Part shown: positions 1 to 9,103 of the stretch, one piece after another
Position numbering within the stretch: position 1 is the stretch's first letter
Layout of the letters: each line of letters begins with the position of its first letter
Assembly (NCBI GenBank): GCA_963791995.1
Contig: CAWBUQ010000019.1
Coordinates: forward strand, 381,343 to 445,342
Length of the DNA: 64,000 nt
Source of the DNA: Bog-473 sp963791995
GTDB lineage: Bacteria > Actinomycetota > Acidimicrobiia > Acidimicrobiales > RAAP-2
Direction of reading: 5' to 3'
Translations under genes and position numbers: made by a program
The notes under the pieces: generated by a model
The model's database searches: none
Told to the model about the DNA's origin: nothing
What the model saw: only the letters and a program-made list of their open reading frames with translations

Positions 1-198
1 GCCGGGGGTGAGCTCAAGGGCATGACGAAGAACCTCCAGATCAGCCGCCAGGACGTGATCGACAAGATGGTGGCCGAGGCGGAGGCCCGCGGCGGCAACG
101 CGGTGGTGGCCATGCGCTTCGACACCTCCGAGATGGGCGGCAACTGGACGGAGATCTGCGCCTACGGCACTGCCGTGGTGATAGAGCCGACCGGGTGA
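1..198 (+). CDS. C-terminal part of a YbjQ/UPF0145 family protein
   Basis: The gene enters from the left edge, so only the last 65 residues are visible. They contain GGELKGMTKNL, GNAVVAMRFDTSEMG and the terminal WTEICAYGTAVVIEP, which is the signature C-terminal half of the UPF0145/YbjQ (DUF74) family. These are small soluble proteins that assemble as ring-like oligomers; their biochemical role is not established. The TGA stop overlaps the GTG start of hemE by four bases (GTGA, 195-198), so the gene is probably translationally coupled to the haem genes. Family assignment is firm; any link to haem or metals is inference from position only. Confidence 0.8.
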   Translation, partial: AGGELKGMTKNLQISRQDVIDKMVAEAEARGGNAVVAMRFDTSEMGGNWTEICAYGTAVVIEPTG

Positions 199-1262
199 GC
201 CCACCGGCAGCTGCCCGCACGGAGCTCGTGCGCGCCTGCTTGTCAGAACCGGTGTCGCGCACCCCGGTGTGGTTCATGCGCCAGGCGGGGCGCGCACTGC
301 CCGAGTACCGGGCCGCCCGGGGCACCGGGTCCATCCTCTCGGCGATCGCCGACGCCTCGCTCGCCGCCGAGCTGACACTGCAGCCGGTGCGCCGCTACGG
401 GGTCGACGCCGCCATCGTGTTCTCCGACATCGTCGTGCCCGTCCATGCGATCGGGTTCGGGGTCGACGTGGAACAGGGCCGGGGGCCTGTCGTCGCCGAG
501 CCCTTCCGCAGCAAGGCCGACCTGGCCCGGCTGCGACCCTTCGAGCCGGACGTCGACGCGCCCTACGTGGGAGAGACCCTCCGTCTGGTCGGGCGGGAAC
601 TGGCAGGGTCGGGCACCGCGCTCATCGGCTTCGCTGGGGCCCCCTTCACCGTGGCCAGCTACCTGGTCGAGGGCGGCCCTTCGCGCACGTTCGCCACGGT
701 CAAGGCGCTGATGCACGGCGACCCGCCGCTCTGGGACGAGCTCACCAGCCAGCTGACCGCCATGGCGATCGCGTCGCTGCGCGACCAGGTGGCGGCCGGA
801 GCCCAAGCCGTGCAGCTCTTCGACTCGTGGGCCGGCTCGCTCGCTCCCGCCGAGTACGAGCGTTTCGCCCTTCCCGCGACGCGTGCGGTTCTCGAAGGGG
901 TGGCGGATCTCGGAGTGCCGACCATCCTCTTCGGTGTGGGTACCGGGGAGCTCCTCTCGCTCATGGCGTCAGCCGGGCCCGCCGTGGTGGGCGTGGACTG
1001 GCGCGTCCCGCTGGCTGAAGCTCGCCGGCGCGTCGGCCCCCATCACGCGCTCCAGGGGAACCTCGACCCCGCCCTGTGTCTCGCGCCGTGGCCCGTCGTC
1101 GAAGAGGCGACGCGAGGCGTGCTGGCGAGCGCGGACGCGGCGAGCAGCGCAACGGGCCACGGCCACGTGTTCAACCTCGGCCACGGCGTCCTCCCCGAGA
1201 CCGACCCGGGCGTCCTGGCCTCAGTGGTCGAGCTGGTGCACACGGAGACCGCGCGTCCGTGA
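195..1262 (+). CDS. hemE: Uroporphyrinogen decarboxylase HemE
   Basis: This 355-residue cytosolic enzyme removes the four acetate carboxyls of uroporphyrinogen III to give coproporphyrinogen III. The family N-terminal signature PVWFMRQAGRALPEYR is at about residues 24-39. FSDIVVPVHAIG, GFAGAPFTVASYLVEGG and the C-terminal NLGHGVLPETDP are all present, and the length is normal. The GTG start at 195 is preferred because it overlaps the upstream stop in a GTGA, and the hemE stop overlaps the hemH GTG start in the same way (1259-1262). The gene is intact and is the first clear haem gene of a hemE-hemH-hemY-lnt operon. The rest of the pathway (hemA, C, D, B, L) is on the other strand at 30-37 kb. 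Confidence 0.96.
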   Translation: MSPPAAARTELVRACLSEPVSRTPVWFMRQAGRALPEYRAARGTGSILSAIADASLAAELTLQPVRRYGVDAAIVFSDIVVPVHAIGFGVDVEQGRGPVVAEPFRSKADLARLRPFEPDVDAPYVGETLRLVGRELAGSGTALIGFAGAPFTVASYLVEGGPSRTFATVKALMHGDPPLWDELTSQLTAMAIASLRDQVAAGAQAVQLFDSWAGSLAPAEYERFALPATRAVLEGVADLGVPTILFGVGTGELLSLMASAGPAVVGVDWRVPLAEARRRVGPHHALQGNLDPALCLAPWPVVEEATRGVLASADAASSATGHGHVFNLGHGVLPETDPGVLASVVELVHTETARP

Positions 1263-2161
1263 CGACAGGTGTCCTCGTGATGGCGCACGGCACGCCGGCC
1301 CGCCCCGAGGACATCGCGCCCTTTTACACGCGCATCCGCCGGGGGCGACCGCCCGAGCCGGCGCAACTCGCCGAGTTGGAGGGCCGATACCGCGCCATCG
1401 GCGGTGTCTCCCCGTTGGCCGAGCGCACGGAGGCACAGGTCGACGCGCTGCGCGCCGAGCTCGAGCGCCGGGCGCACGGACGCTACGTCGTGGCGTTCGG
1501 TGCCAAGCATGTCGACCCCCTCATTGAAGAGGCCGTCGTCGGCCTGGCCGGGGCCGGCCTCGAGCGCGTGGTCGGCCTCGTCCTCACCCCACACGGGTCG
1601 TCCCTCGGCTCCGAGGAGTACCTGGACCGCGCCGCGGCCGCCGTCGGCACCACGCCCTTCATCCCGGTCGGTCCCTGGTACAGCGACGCGGGGTTCATCG
1701 ACCTCCTGGCGGCGCGGGTCGCCGGCGCATGCCAGACGGTCGCGGGGCGCATCCGAGTCGTCTTCACGGCGCACTCGCTCCCGGCCCGCATCTCGGACGA
1801 GGGCGACTCCTACCCCGAACAATTGGAGGAGTCCGCCCGGCTGGTGGCCGAGGCGGCAGGGCTCGCCGACTGGGTGGTGGCCTGGCAGAGCGCCGGCCGC
1901 ACACCCGAGCCCTGGCTCGGCCCCGACGTGCGCGACGAGGTGCGACGGCTCGCCGCGGCGGGCGCGGCCGACGCCGTCGTCGTGTGCCCGATCGGCTTCG
2001 TGGCCGACCACCTCGAGGTGCTCTACGACCTCGACGTCGAGGTGGCCGCCGTGGCGGCGGACTCGGGTCTCGCGTACGCGCGCACTGCCTCGTTGAACGA
2101 CGACCCCGGCTTCATTGCCGTGCTGGCGGGCGTTGTCTTGCGCGCCGACGGACTGCGGTGA
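1259..2161 (+). CDS. hemH: Ferrochelatase HemH/CpfC
   Basis: This 300-residue ferrochelatase inserts Fe2+ into the porphyrin ring; in Actinobacteria the substrate is usually coproporphyrin III. Visible family marks are the N-terminal VLVMAHGTP, GGVSPL near residue 45, the catalytic-histidine region VVFTAHSLP, and WQSAGRTPEPWLGPDV followed by VVVCPIGFVADHLEVLYDLD. The long upstream open frame is ignored: the GTG at 1259 overlaps the hemE stop as GTGA and begins exactly at the conserved N-terminus. The gene lies between hemE and hemY. No HemQ/ChdC gene is seen in the window, so whether the copro- or protoporphyrin branch is used cannot be decided here. Confidence 0.94.
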   Translation: MTTGVLVMAHGTPARPEDIAPFYTRIRRGRPPEPAQLAELEGRYRAIGGVSPLAERTEAQVDALRAELERRAHGRYVVAFGAKHVDPLIEEAVVGLAGAGLERVVGLVLTPHGSSLGSEEYLDRAAAAVGTTPFIPVGPWYSDAGFIDLLAARVAGACQTVAGRIRVVFTAHSLPARISDEGDSYPEQLEESARLVAEAAGLADWVVAWQSAGRTPEPWLGPDVRDEVRRLAAAGAADAVVVCPIGFVADHLEVLYDLDVEVAAVAADSGLAYARTASLNDDPGFIAVLAGVVLRADGLR

Positions 2162-3570
2162 CAGTGCCACCCGCGTCGTTGTCGTCGGCGGCGGGATCAG
2201 CGGGCTGGCTGCCGCCTGGCAACTCACGGGCGGCGCCGAACCACGCGCCGACGCCCCCGCCGTGATCCTCATGGAGGCGTCGACCCGCCTCGGAGGTCCG
2301 CTCTGCAGTCACACGCTCGGCGGGCGGGCGGTCGACATAGGCCCAGACGGATTCCTCGGCCGCAGGACCGAAGCCATCGACCTGTGCCACGAGGTCGGAC
2401 TGGGCGACGCGTTGATGCCCGTCGCTGCCCGCGGGGCCTCGGTGTGGGCACGAGGCCGGTTGCGCGCCCTGCCCGAAGGTCAGGCCCTCGGCATCCCCAC
2501 CCGCTTCTGGCCCTCCGCACGATCGGGCATCCTGGGCCTGCGCGGGCAGCTCTCTTTGGCCTGCGACGCGCTCGGTGCCCCGGCCCGACGTGCGCGGACC
2601 GATCGGGGACCGGGCCATCGGACCACTGGTCGCCCGGAAGCTCGGCCGGCGGGTCGTCGACGTGATGACCGATCCGCTCATCGGGGGCATCCACGCCGGG
2701 TCTGTCGACGACATGTCCGCGGCGGCCGTCTTCCCGCCGCTGCTGGCCGCGGCGCAGCGCAGGGGCAGCCTCATGCGCGCGCTCCGTGCCGAGGTGCCGC
2801 CGCCGGCTCCCGACGGACCGCCCCTCTTCTGGTCGCTGCGCGACGGCATGGGATCACTGGTGCAAGCGGTCGGCGCCGGCCTCACGGGGCGTGGTGTCGA
2901 CCTGGCGCTCTCCGAGCCGGTCCGCGCACTCGAGCGGGCCGGGGAGGGCTGGCGCGTGGTCTCGGATGCCCGGGTGCTCGAAGCGGATGCGGTCGTCCTG
3001 GCGACACCGGCGGACGCCACTGCTGCGCTCGTACGTCCCCACGACGACGAGGCGGCAGGTCTGCTCCAGACGATCGACTACGCCTCGGTCAGCGTGGTGA
3101 CGTTCCGCGCCGACCCCGACACGATGCCCGCGTCCGTGCACGGGACCGGATTCCTCGTGCCACGGCGCGGCGGGCGATCAAAGGACGCACCGTGGTCCGT
3201 GACCGCGTGCACCTTCCTCGACCGGAAGTGGCAGCACCTCGCCCGCGAGGGCGAAGTGCTGCTGCGCGCCTCGCTCGGCCGCATTGACGACACGCGTGCG
3301 GAGGACTGGAGCGACGACGAGCTCGCAGCGCGGGCGTGGGAGGAACTCGGCACGCTCTTGGGGGTCACCGGCGATCCGGCCGAATCCTCGGTGGTGCGAT
3401 GGCCGCACAGCTTCCCCCAGTACCGCGTGCACCACCTGCTGCGCACGGCCGGGGTGGAGGCAGCCATCGCCCGGCTCGGCGGGCTGGCGGTGGCCGGCGC
3501 GGCGTACCACGGTGTCGGCATCCCTGCCTGCATCGCCAGCGGGCGCGCCGCCGCGCACGCGCTCGGTGTG
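2115..3570 (+). CDS. hemY: Coproporphyrinogen/protoporphyrinogen oxidase (frameshifted in this sequence)
   Basis: This FAD enzyme of the HemY/CgoX type oxidises the porphyrinogen macrocycle. The N-terminal part reads TRVVVVGGGISGLAAAWQL (dinucleotide-binding motif) and GRAVDIGPDGF, then continues to LACDAL at about 2573. The frame then moves by one base near 2574, and the rest follows: PDVRGPIGDRAIG, DPLIGGIHAGSVDDMS and the C-terminal flavin motif GVGIPACIASGRAAA. Both halves are well conserved, so the break looks like an indel rather than decay. The start is unclear: a GTGA overlap with the hemH stop exists at 2158 but is out of frame with the flavin motif, whereas ATG 2115 and TTG 2133 are in frame. 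The 3' end runs without a stop into lnt; a GTGA at 3568-3571 marks the likely junction. Confidence 0.85.
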
Positions 3571-5110
3571 ACCGGCCTGCCGCGACGGGGCCGCGTTGCC
3601 GCCCCCTCGGTCGCGGCGGGCGTCCTGCTCGCGTTCTCGCTCCCGCCGTGGGGGTGGTGGCCGCTCGGTCTGGTGGGTGCAGCCCTGCTCTATTGGCGGC
3701 TGGCCGGTCTGCGGCTGCGCACCAGGATCTGGTCGGGATGGCTGGCCGGCCTCGGCTGCGACGTGATCGGGTTGGCCTGGGCCCGCGCCTTCAACTGGTA
3801 CGGCGCGCTGGTGCTGGTGCTGTTCGAAGCGCTCTCCTTCGCCGCCGCGGCCGCCCTCACGCCACCGCGGCGTGGACGCGCACCGGCGTTCGTCGGCGCC
3901 AACACGCTCGTCGAGGCCCTCCGCATGTCATGGCCCTTCGGCGGCGTCCCGCTCGGCGGAGTCTTCCTCGGACAGGCGGGCGGGCCCCTGGTCCAACTGG
4001 CCCGTCTGGGTGGTCCGCTCCTGCTCACGGCGGGTGTGTGGGCGGGCGGCGTGGCCCTGGCCACGGCGGCGGCATGGACGGCGGGACGGTGGCGGCACCA
4101 CAGCGGTCCCTCTCTCGTCGGCGTCGGCGTCATGGTGGCCGGGCTGGTCGCCCTGGCCGTGCTCGGTGCTGTAGTCCCCGACGGTGGCGCGCCCGTTCGC
4201 TCGGTGCGCGTGGCGCTGGTGCAAGGGGGCGGCCAGCGCGGCGTCAGCAAGGAGCAGGTCTCACCGACGTCGGTGTACGAGGCACAACTGGCGGCCACCT
4301 ACGCGGTCACCGGGGTGAGGCGCAGCCCCGATCTCGTGGTGTGGCCCGAAGACGTCGTCGCCCTCGACCGCCCGCTGGCCGGTTCATCCCAAGCCGCCGC
4401 ACTGTCGCGCCTGGCGCGCGAGCTCCGCACCACATTGGTCGTCGGCGTCACCGAGCCCGCGTCGCCGTCGACGTTCCGCAACGAGGTGGTGGCCTGGGGC
4501 CCGCACGGCCACGTCGTCGGCACCTTCGAGAAGGTCCACCGCGTCCCCTTCGGCGAGTACGTCCCGCTCCGATCGTTCTTCGCGCACTTCGCCGACCTGT
4601 CGGGCGTTCCCACCGACGCCATTCCCGGACACGGCAGTGGCTTCATGCGCACGCCGGCCGGCCCGCTCGGGCTCTTGGTGTCCTTCGAGACCTTCTACGC
4701 CGGCCGCAGCCACGAGTCCGTCAGGGCCGGTGCGCAGCTGTTGGTCGTGCCGACGAACACCTCCTCGTACAGCACCTCGCAGGTCCCGGCCCAGGAGATC
4801 GCGGCGGCGCGGATCCAGGCCGTCGAGACCGGTCGCGACCTCGTGCAGGCCGCACCCACCGGGTTCAGCGCCGTGGTGACCCAGCGTGGCGTCGTGGTCC
4901 AACGCAGCAGCCTCGGCGCAGCGCCAGGTACTGCTGGCGACGGTGGCGCTGCGACGCGGCTTCACCCCCTACGACCACTGGGGCGACCTCCCCGTCCTGC
5001 TCCTCGCACTCGTCGCGCTGGCGACCGGGTGGGCTCACCACTGGCGCACCACGCGTCGCCTGGACACGCCGGGGTCAGGGGCAACCGGCGTGGCGCCCCC
5101 CTACTCGTAG
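3568..5110 (+). CDS. lnt: Apolipoprotein N-acyltransferase Lnt (frameshifted near 4920)
   Basis: This membrane acyltransferase adds the third acyl chain to lipoproteins. The N-terminal half has several hydrophobic segments starting at PSVAAGVLLAFSLPPWGWWP. The C-terminal half is a nitrilase-fold domain with the glutamate in DLVVWPEDVV, the lysine in TFEKVHRVPFGEYVPLR, and VVPTNTSSYSTSQVPAQE. Where the family has its nucleophile cysteine (C-Y/F-E), the sequence reads VSFET, so residue 372 (codon 4681-4683, TCC) is serine. At about 4918-4926 the frame shifts by one base; the tail RQVLLATVALRRGFTPYDHWGD and a final membrane segment are intact to the TAG at 5108-5110. GTG 3568 is taken as start because it forms the operon's usual GTGA junction with the presumed hemY end. 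Confidence 0.85.
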
Positions 5111-5613
5111 TAGCCGGAGTGGATGTAGACGCAGGGGACGCCGGCGGCGACGTACATGGCGTGATTGGACGGGTCGTCCTCGAAGGCGAGGCGAAGGTCG
5201 AAACCATGGGCGCGCAGGTCGTGGACGACCGACTGTTTGAATTCCGTCACCTGCGCGTAGTCGCCCCGGGATCGCATGACCAGTAGGTCCCAGCGCAACC
5301 CGTAGCGCGCCAGCCAGGCCAGGGTCTGGGGCTGCACGCGGTACGGACGACCTGTCAGCAGGATCACGGCCAGGCCCTGGTCCAACAGCTCGAGCAGCCG
5401 CGCGATCTCCTCGATGACGGGGTCGTCGCCGCACGCCTCGAAGAAGGCGGTCCAGTCCCGCCGACCCCTTTCCAAGAAGTGCTGGCGACCGGCGGCATCG
5501 GAGAGCACCCCGTCGATGTCGAAGACCACAGCCGGTCCCGCCCGTCGCTGCGCGTCGTCAGCGACACGCCACGTCCAATTCGTCCGGTCACCGCTGGGTT
5601 GCGTACCGGGCAT
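5101..5613 (-). CDS. HAD-superfamily phosphatase-like protein
   Basis: This 170-residue cytosolic protein carries the haloacid-dehalogenase motifs: motif I VVFDIDGVLSD with the paired aspartates, motif II ILLTGRP, and motif IV FEDDPSNHAMY. The length and absence of a large cap fit a small polynucleotide- or nucleotide-phosphatase type HAD, but the substrate cannot be told. The ATG at 5613 (MPGTQPSGD) is chosen over an upstream GTG because the conserved fold begins shortly after it. The 3' end overlaps the convergent lnt gene by ten bases. Function beyond phosphohydrolase is not assigned. Confidence 0.75.
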   Translation of the reverse strand: MPGTQPSGDRTNWTWRVADDAQRRAGPAVVFDIDGVLSDAAGRQHFLERGRRDWTAFFEACGDDPVIEEIARLLELLDQGLAVILLTGRPYRVQPQTLAWLARYGLRWDLLVMRSRGDYAQVTEFKQSVVHDLRAHGFDLRLAFEDDPSNHAMYVAAGVPCVYIHSGYYE

Positions 5614-5694
5614 GAAAGACCAGCCTAACGGGGTTGTCTCCCTCTTTCGGCCGAGGCGATCCACCGATGTGAGGAGGGGATCGGCCCCCTGGAG

Positions 5695-8600
5695 GTGGCA
5701 CCATGGTCACGAATGGGAATTGACGTCGACAAGGGGGTCGTTGCGGCGCACCCCGGCCTTGACGTCCGGGAGGCCACGACCATCACGGTCGCGCTGGGCC
5801 GACGGGTCGAAGTCGTGGGTGACCTGCTGCTCCCCTCCGTCCCGACCGACAGCTCGCGGGCTGCCTGTCGCGGCGTCGCCCGGCGGCTCGGGGAATGGCA
5901 GGGTCCCGGCATCGTCGTGCTCTGCGGCCGGCTCACCGTGCCCGGCCTGACGCATGCCGCCGAGGCGCTGCGCGCCCACGCGGAGCTCACCGAGGCGCTC
6001 GCGACGTTCGCCGCCCGAGCCGACTCGCAGGCGGTCGCCGTGATGGCCGGGACGGAGTGCGATGCCGACGTGGTGCGCGCCCTCGAGACCCGCGGCGTGG
6101 CGGTCCACGACGCGGTGGACCTGGCCTGCGAAACGGGAGCGGGGACGCGGACGGTCCTGGTGCGTGCAGGTTCGCTCCGCGCGGACGCCAGCGCGCCCAT
6201 CGACACCGCGCCGACCGAGGACCGGCCATGGCTCGACGGGATGGAGCGCCTCGACGACCCTCGCCTGGCCCGGCGCTTCCTCACCTCGCGACTGCTGTAC
6301 CGGCGGCTGCGCCGGTTCTTGTGGGCCCCTCCCGTGGCCTTGGCCGCCATCGCATTGCTGTTGCGCATCGACTTCGTGATCGACGGTCTCGGCCGCGTAT
6401 TCCGCTCGCCCCGCCAACAGAACGCCTTGCAGCGCGCCTATGCCGCGACCTGGTTCTCCCGTGCCGTCGTCACCGTGCTGATCGCCGTGGCGCTCTTGGC
6501 GGTGCTGGCCGTGGTCGTGACCATCACGTCGCGGGGCATCTGGCGCGCCCTCGGCGGCGGCGGGCTTCCGGCTCCGTGGGCGAGCGAGCACCCGGGTTCG
6601 AGTCCCATCGCCCACGCGCAACTCGAGATCGACGGAATCGACGCCCTCGACGCCACACGCCAGGCCGTGGAAGCAGGCGCCTCGGGCGTGATCGCAGGCG
6701 GCTCCCTCGTCCCAGAGCTCACCCACCTCGACACGGGCTTCTTCGCCTGCCCCGGTGCCACCTCCGAGGTGGTCCGCGAGCACCGCGGGCGGCTCGGTCT
6801 GCCACCCACTTTCTTGCACCACCGACAGGAGTCGACGCTCGAGATCGAGACCGGCGCGGAGTTGCACGTGCGCCTGCTCTTGGCGCAGGCCGATCTGCCG
6901 ATGGCGACGATGGGCGAGCGCCTGGTGACCGCGGACGTCGTGATAAAGGGGTACTCCAGGGCGGCGGAGGTCCACCCCGAACTGGCGGCCGGCTGGCCCA
7001 GCGGCGCATCGTGGCCGCCCGCGCCCGAGGTGGCGGCAGACCGCGTCCGGGTGCGGCGCATCCGCCGCATCGCTGCCGTCTCCCTGTTCGTGGCCGGGGC
7101 GATCGACCTGCTCTCGTCCTTCGCCACGCCGCTACGCGAACACCTGCACCTGATCGCCCAGTACCTGCCGATCCCGGTGGTGCAGGCTGCAGGGGCGCTG
7201 ACCGCCATCGCCGGCATCGGCATGATCATGCTGTCCCGGGGCATCCTGCGCGGTCAGCGGCGTTCGTGGGTGGTGGCCGTCGCGTTGCTCGTCGCCGCCC
7301 TGGCACTGCACCTGGTGCACGCGGCGGACATCATCACTCTCGTCGTATGTGTGGGTGTCCTGACCCTGCTCATCGTCCAGCGCGATCTCTTCCGGGCCCA
7401 GAGCGAGCCCGCCACGATCGTGACCGCGTTCGTCATCTTGGCGGTCGGTGGCGTGATCGCCACCCTCGGAGGGTTCGCCACGGTCGAGATCGCAGGGCGC
7501 GTGCATCATCACCCCCTCCCCGGCTGGCCCGACGTGCTGCTCGGATCGGCCGAACGCATGGTCGGCGTGCGGTGGGTCGTCTTCCCGAAGACCATCGACC
7601 GCTACACCTCCATCAGCCTCCTGGCCGTGGGCATCAGTCTCATCGTGGTCGCCCTGTATCTGCTGACCCGGCCCGTCGTGGACCGGCGGCTGTCGTCGGG
7701 CCGCGCCGCCGTAGGCCGGCGCGCCGCCGAGATCCGGGCCCGTGACATCGTCCGGCGGCACGGGACGGGCACGCTCGACTACTTCGCCCTGCGTGACGAC
7801 AAGCAGTGGTTCTTCCACCGCGACTCGGTCGTCGCCTATGCCGTGTTCGGCGGCGTGTGCCTGGTCTCACCCGATCCGATCGGACCGTTCTCCGAGCGGG
7901 CCCACGTCTGGGACTCCTTCCGACGCTACGTCGACCGCAACGGCTGGGGTCTCGGGGTCATGGGTGCGAGCGAGGAGTGGCTGCCGACCTATCAGGCGTC
8001 GGGGATGCGCTTCATCTACATCGGAGACGAGGCCGTCGTCGATCCCAGGACGTTCTCGCTCGACGGCGGAAAGATGAAGGGGCTGCGTCAGGCCGTCAAC
8101 CGCGTGGCACGCAACGGCTACACGGTGCGGTTCCTCGACCCCGCTCGCCTGAAGCCCGAAGACGCCGCTCACATGGCCGAGCTCATGGCCAAGAGCCGCC
8201 GTGGCGAGCAGGAACGCGGCTTCTCCATGATGCTGGGGAGGCTCTTCGACCCCCGCGACACGGGCCTGCTGCTCACCGTGGTCTACGGACCCGACGGCAC
8301 GCCCGTGGCCATGTGCCAGTTCGTGCCCTCCCCCGCCATCGGCGGCTACTCCCTCGACCTCATGCGCCGCGACCCCGCCGACCATCCCAACGGGCTCCTC
8401 GACTTCGCGCTGTGCTCGACGATCACCCACCTCAAGGATCAGGGCATGCGCGGGCTGAGCCTGAACTTCGCGGCGATGCGCTCCATCCTCGAGGGGGACA
8501 CCGGTGACGGCGTCACCCAGCGCGTGGAGCGCTGGGCCCTGCGACGCCTCTCGGGCGTCCTGCAGATCGAGACGCTGTGGCGGTTCAACGCCAAATACGA

Positions 8601-8907
8601 GCCGACGTGGCTCCCCCGCTACATCGTATTCGACTCGGCCGAGCAATTCGTCCCTGTGGCCGTCCAGATCATGCGGGCCGAATCATTGACCGAGGTCCCC
8701 GTCATCGGCCGCCTGCTCCAGACCGGGACGGCCAAGCGGGCGGCGCCGGCCGTGCCCGAGGAGGTCCTCGCCGCCATGAGCGACGATGCCGACGGCCCGG
8801 CCATCGCGACAAACGGGACGGACGGGACGGCGACGCCGGCACGGACCGACGGGTCGCCCGACACAGGTCCGCGGCGAACCCCGGAGGCAACGGCCAAGCG
8901 GCCGTGA
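5695..8907 (+). CDS. MprF-like membrane protein with C-terminal DUF2156 (lysyltransferase-type) domain
   Basis: This 1070-residue membrane protein is in three parts. Residues 1-180 are soluble and vaguely resemble a calcineurin-type phosphoesterase (VVGDLLLP, VVLCGRLTVPG, VMAGTECD), but the metal ligands expected at those places are not kept. Two membrane segments follow (about 210-228 and 256-276), another soluble stretch, and then a multi-spanning bundle between about 460 and 660. The C-terminal part, about 685-1000, is the GNAT-fold DUF2156 domain of phosphatidylglycerol lysyltransferases (YFALRDDKQWFF, GVCLVSPDPIGP, LSLNFAAMRS, ETLWRFNAKYEPTWLPRY). A low-complexity polar tail ends it. The likely role is aminoacylation of a phospholipid headgroup. 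The start is either GTG 5695 or ATG 5713. The gene is intact. Confidence 0.8.
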   Translation: MAPWSRMGIDVDKGVVAAHPGLDVREATTITVALGRRVEVVGDLLLPSVPTDSSRAACRGVARRLGEWQGPGIVVLCGRLTVPGLTHAAEALRAHAELTEALATFAARADSQAVAVMAGTECDADVVRALETRGVAVHDAVDLACETGAGTRTVLVRAGSLRADASAPIDTAPTEDRPWLDGMERLDDPRLARRFLTSRLLYRRLRRFLWAPPVALAAIALLLRIDFVIDGLGRVFRSPRQQNALQRAYAATWFSRAVVTVLIAVALLAVLAVVVTITSRGIWRALGGGGLPAPWASEHPGSSPIAHAQLEIDGIDALDATRQAVEAGASGVIAGGSLVPELTHLDTGFFACPGATSEVVREHRGRLGLPPTFLHHRQESTLEIETGAELHVRLLLAQADLPMATMGERLVTADVVIKGYSRAAEVHPELAAGWPSGASWPPAPEVAADRVRVRRIRRIAAVSLFVAGAIDLLSSFATPLREHLHLIAQYLPIPVVQAAGALTAIAGIGMIMLSRGILRGQRRSWVVAVALLVAALALHLVHAADIITLVVCVGVLTLLIVQRDLFRAQSEPATIVTAFVILAVGGVIATLGGFATVEIAGRVHHHPLPGWPDVLLGSAERMVGVRWVVFPKTIDRYTSISLLAVGISLIVVALYLLTRPVVDRRLSSGRAAVGRRAAEIRARDIVRRHGTGTLDYFALRDDKQWFFHRDSVVAYAVFGGVCLVSPDPIGPFSERAHVWDSFRRYVDRNGWGLGVMGASEEWLPTYQASGMRFIYIGDEAVVDPRTFSLDGGKMKGLRQAVNRVARNGYTVRFLDPARLKPEDAAHMAELMAKSRRGEQERGFSMMLGRLFDPRDTGLLLTVVYGPDGTPVAMCQFVPSPAIGGYSLDLMRRDPADHPNGLLDFALCSTITHLKDQGMRGLSLNFAAMRSILEGDTGDGVTQRVERWALRRLSGVLQIETLWRFNAKYEPTWLPRYIVFDSAEQFVPVAVQIMRAESLTEVPVIGRLLQTGTAKRAAPAVPEEVLAAMSDDADGPAIATNGTDGTATPARTDGSPDTGPRRTPEATAKRP

Positions 8908-8908
8908 C

Positions 8909-9103
8909 ATGCTCGGCGTGGTGAGCACCTCGGGCACGGACACGCCGGGCACCTCGAACGTGCCGCGCTGCCCGCGCTGCGGCCATCCGGGTGTGCACGA
9001 CGCCCGCGACGACGGACCGTGCGAGGGCTGCGACCGCTGCTGGGCCGAGGTACAGCGACACGAACGGCCGCCGCACCACGCCGGGTACGGAGGGAACCCA
9101 TGA
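8909..9103 (+). CDS. Small zinc-ribbon protein (64 aa), coupled to the next gene
   Basis: A short ORF begins at ATG 8909, one base after the stop of the MprF-like gene, and encodes 64 residues. The centre holds two cysteine pairs, CPRCG and CEGCDRC, spaced like a minimal zinc ribbon; the rest is polar and rich in histidine, glycine and proline. The stop overlaps the ATG of the flavoprotein gene in an ATGA (9100-9103), the same tight coupling used by proven genes in this window, which favours a real coding region. I do not recognise a family. Alternative starts are the GTG codons at 8918 and 8921. Confidence is moderate because of the size. Confidence 0.5.
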   Translation: MLGVVSTSGTDTPGTSNVPRCPRCGHPGVHDARDDGPCEGCDRCWAEVQRHERPPHHAGYGGNP

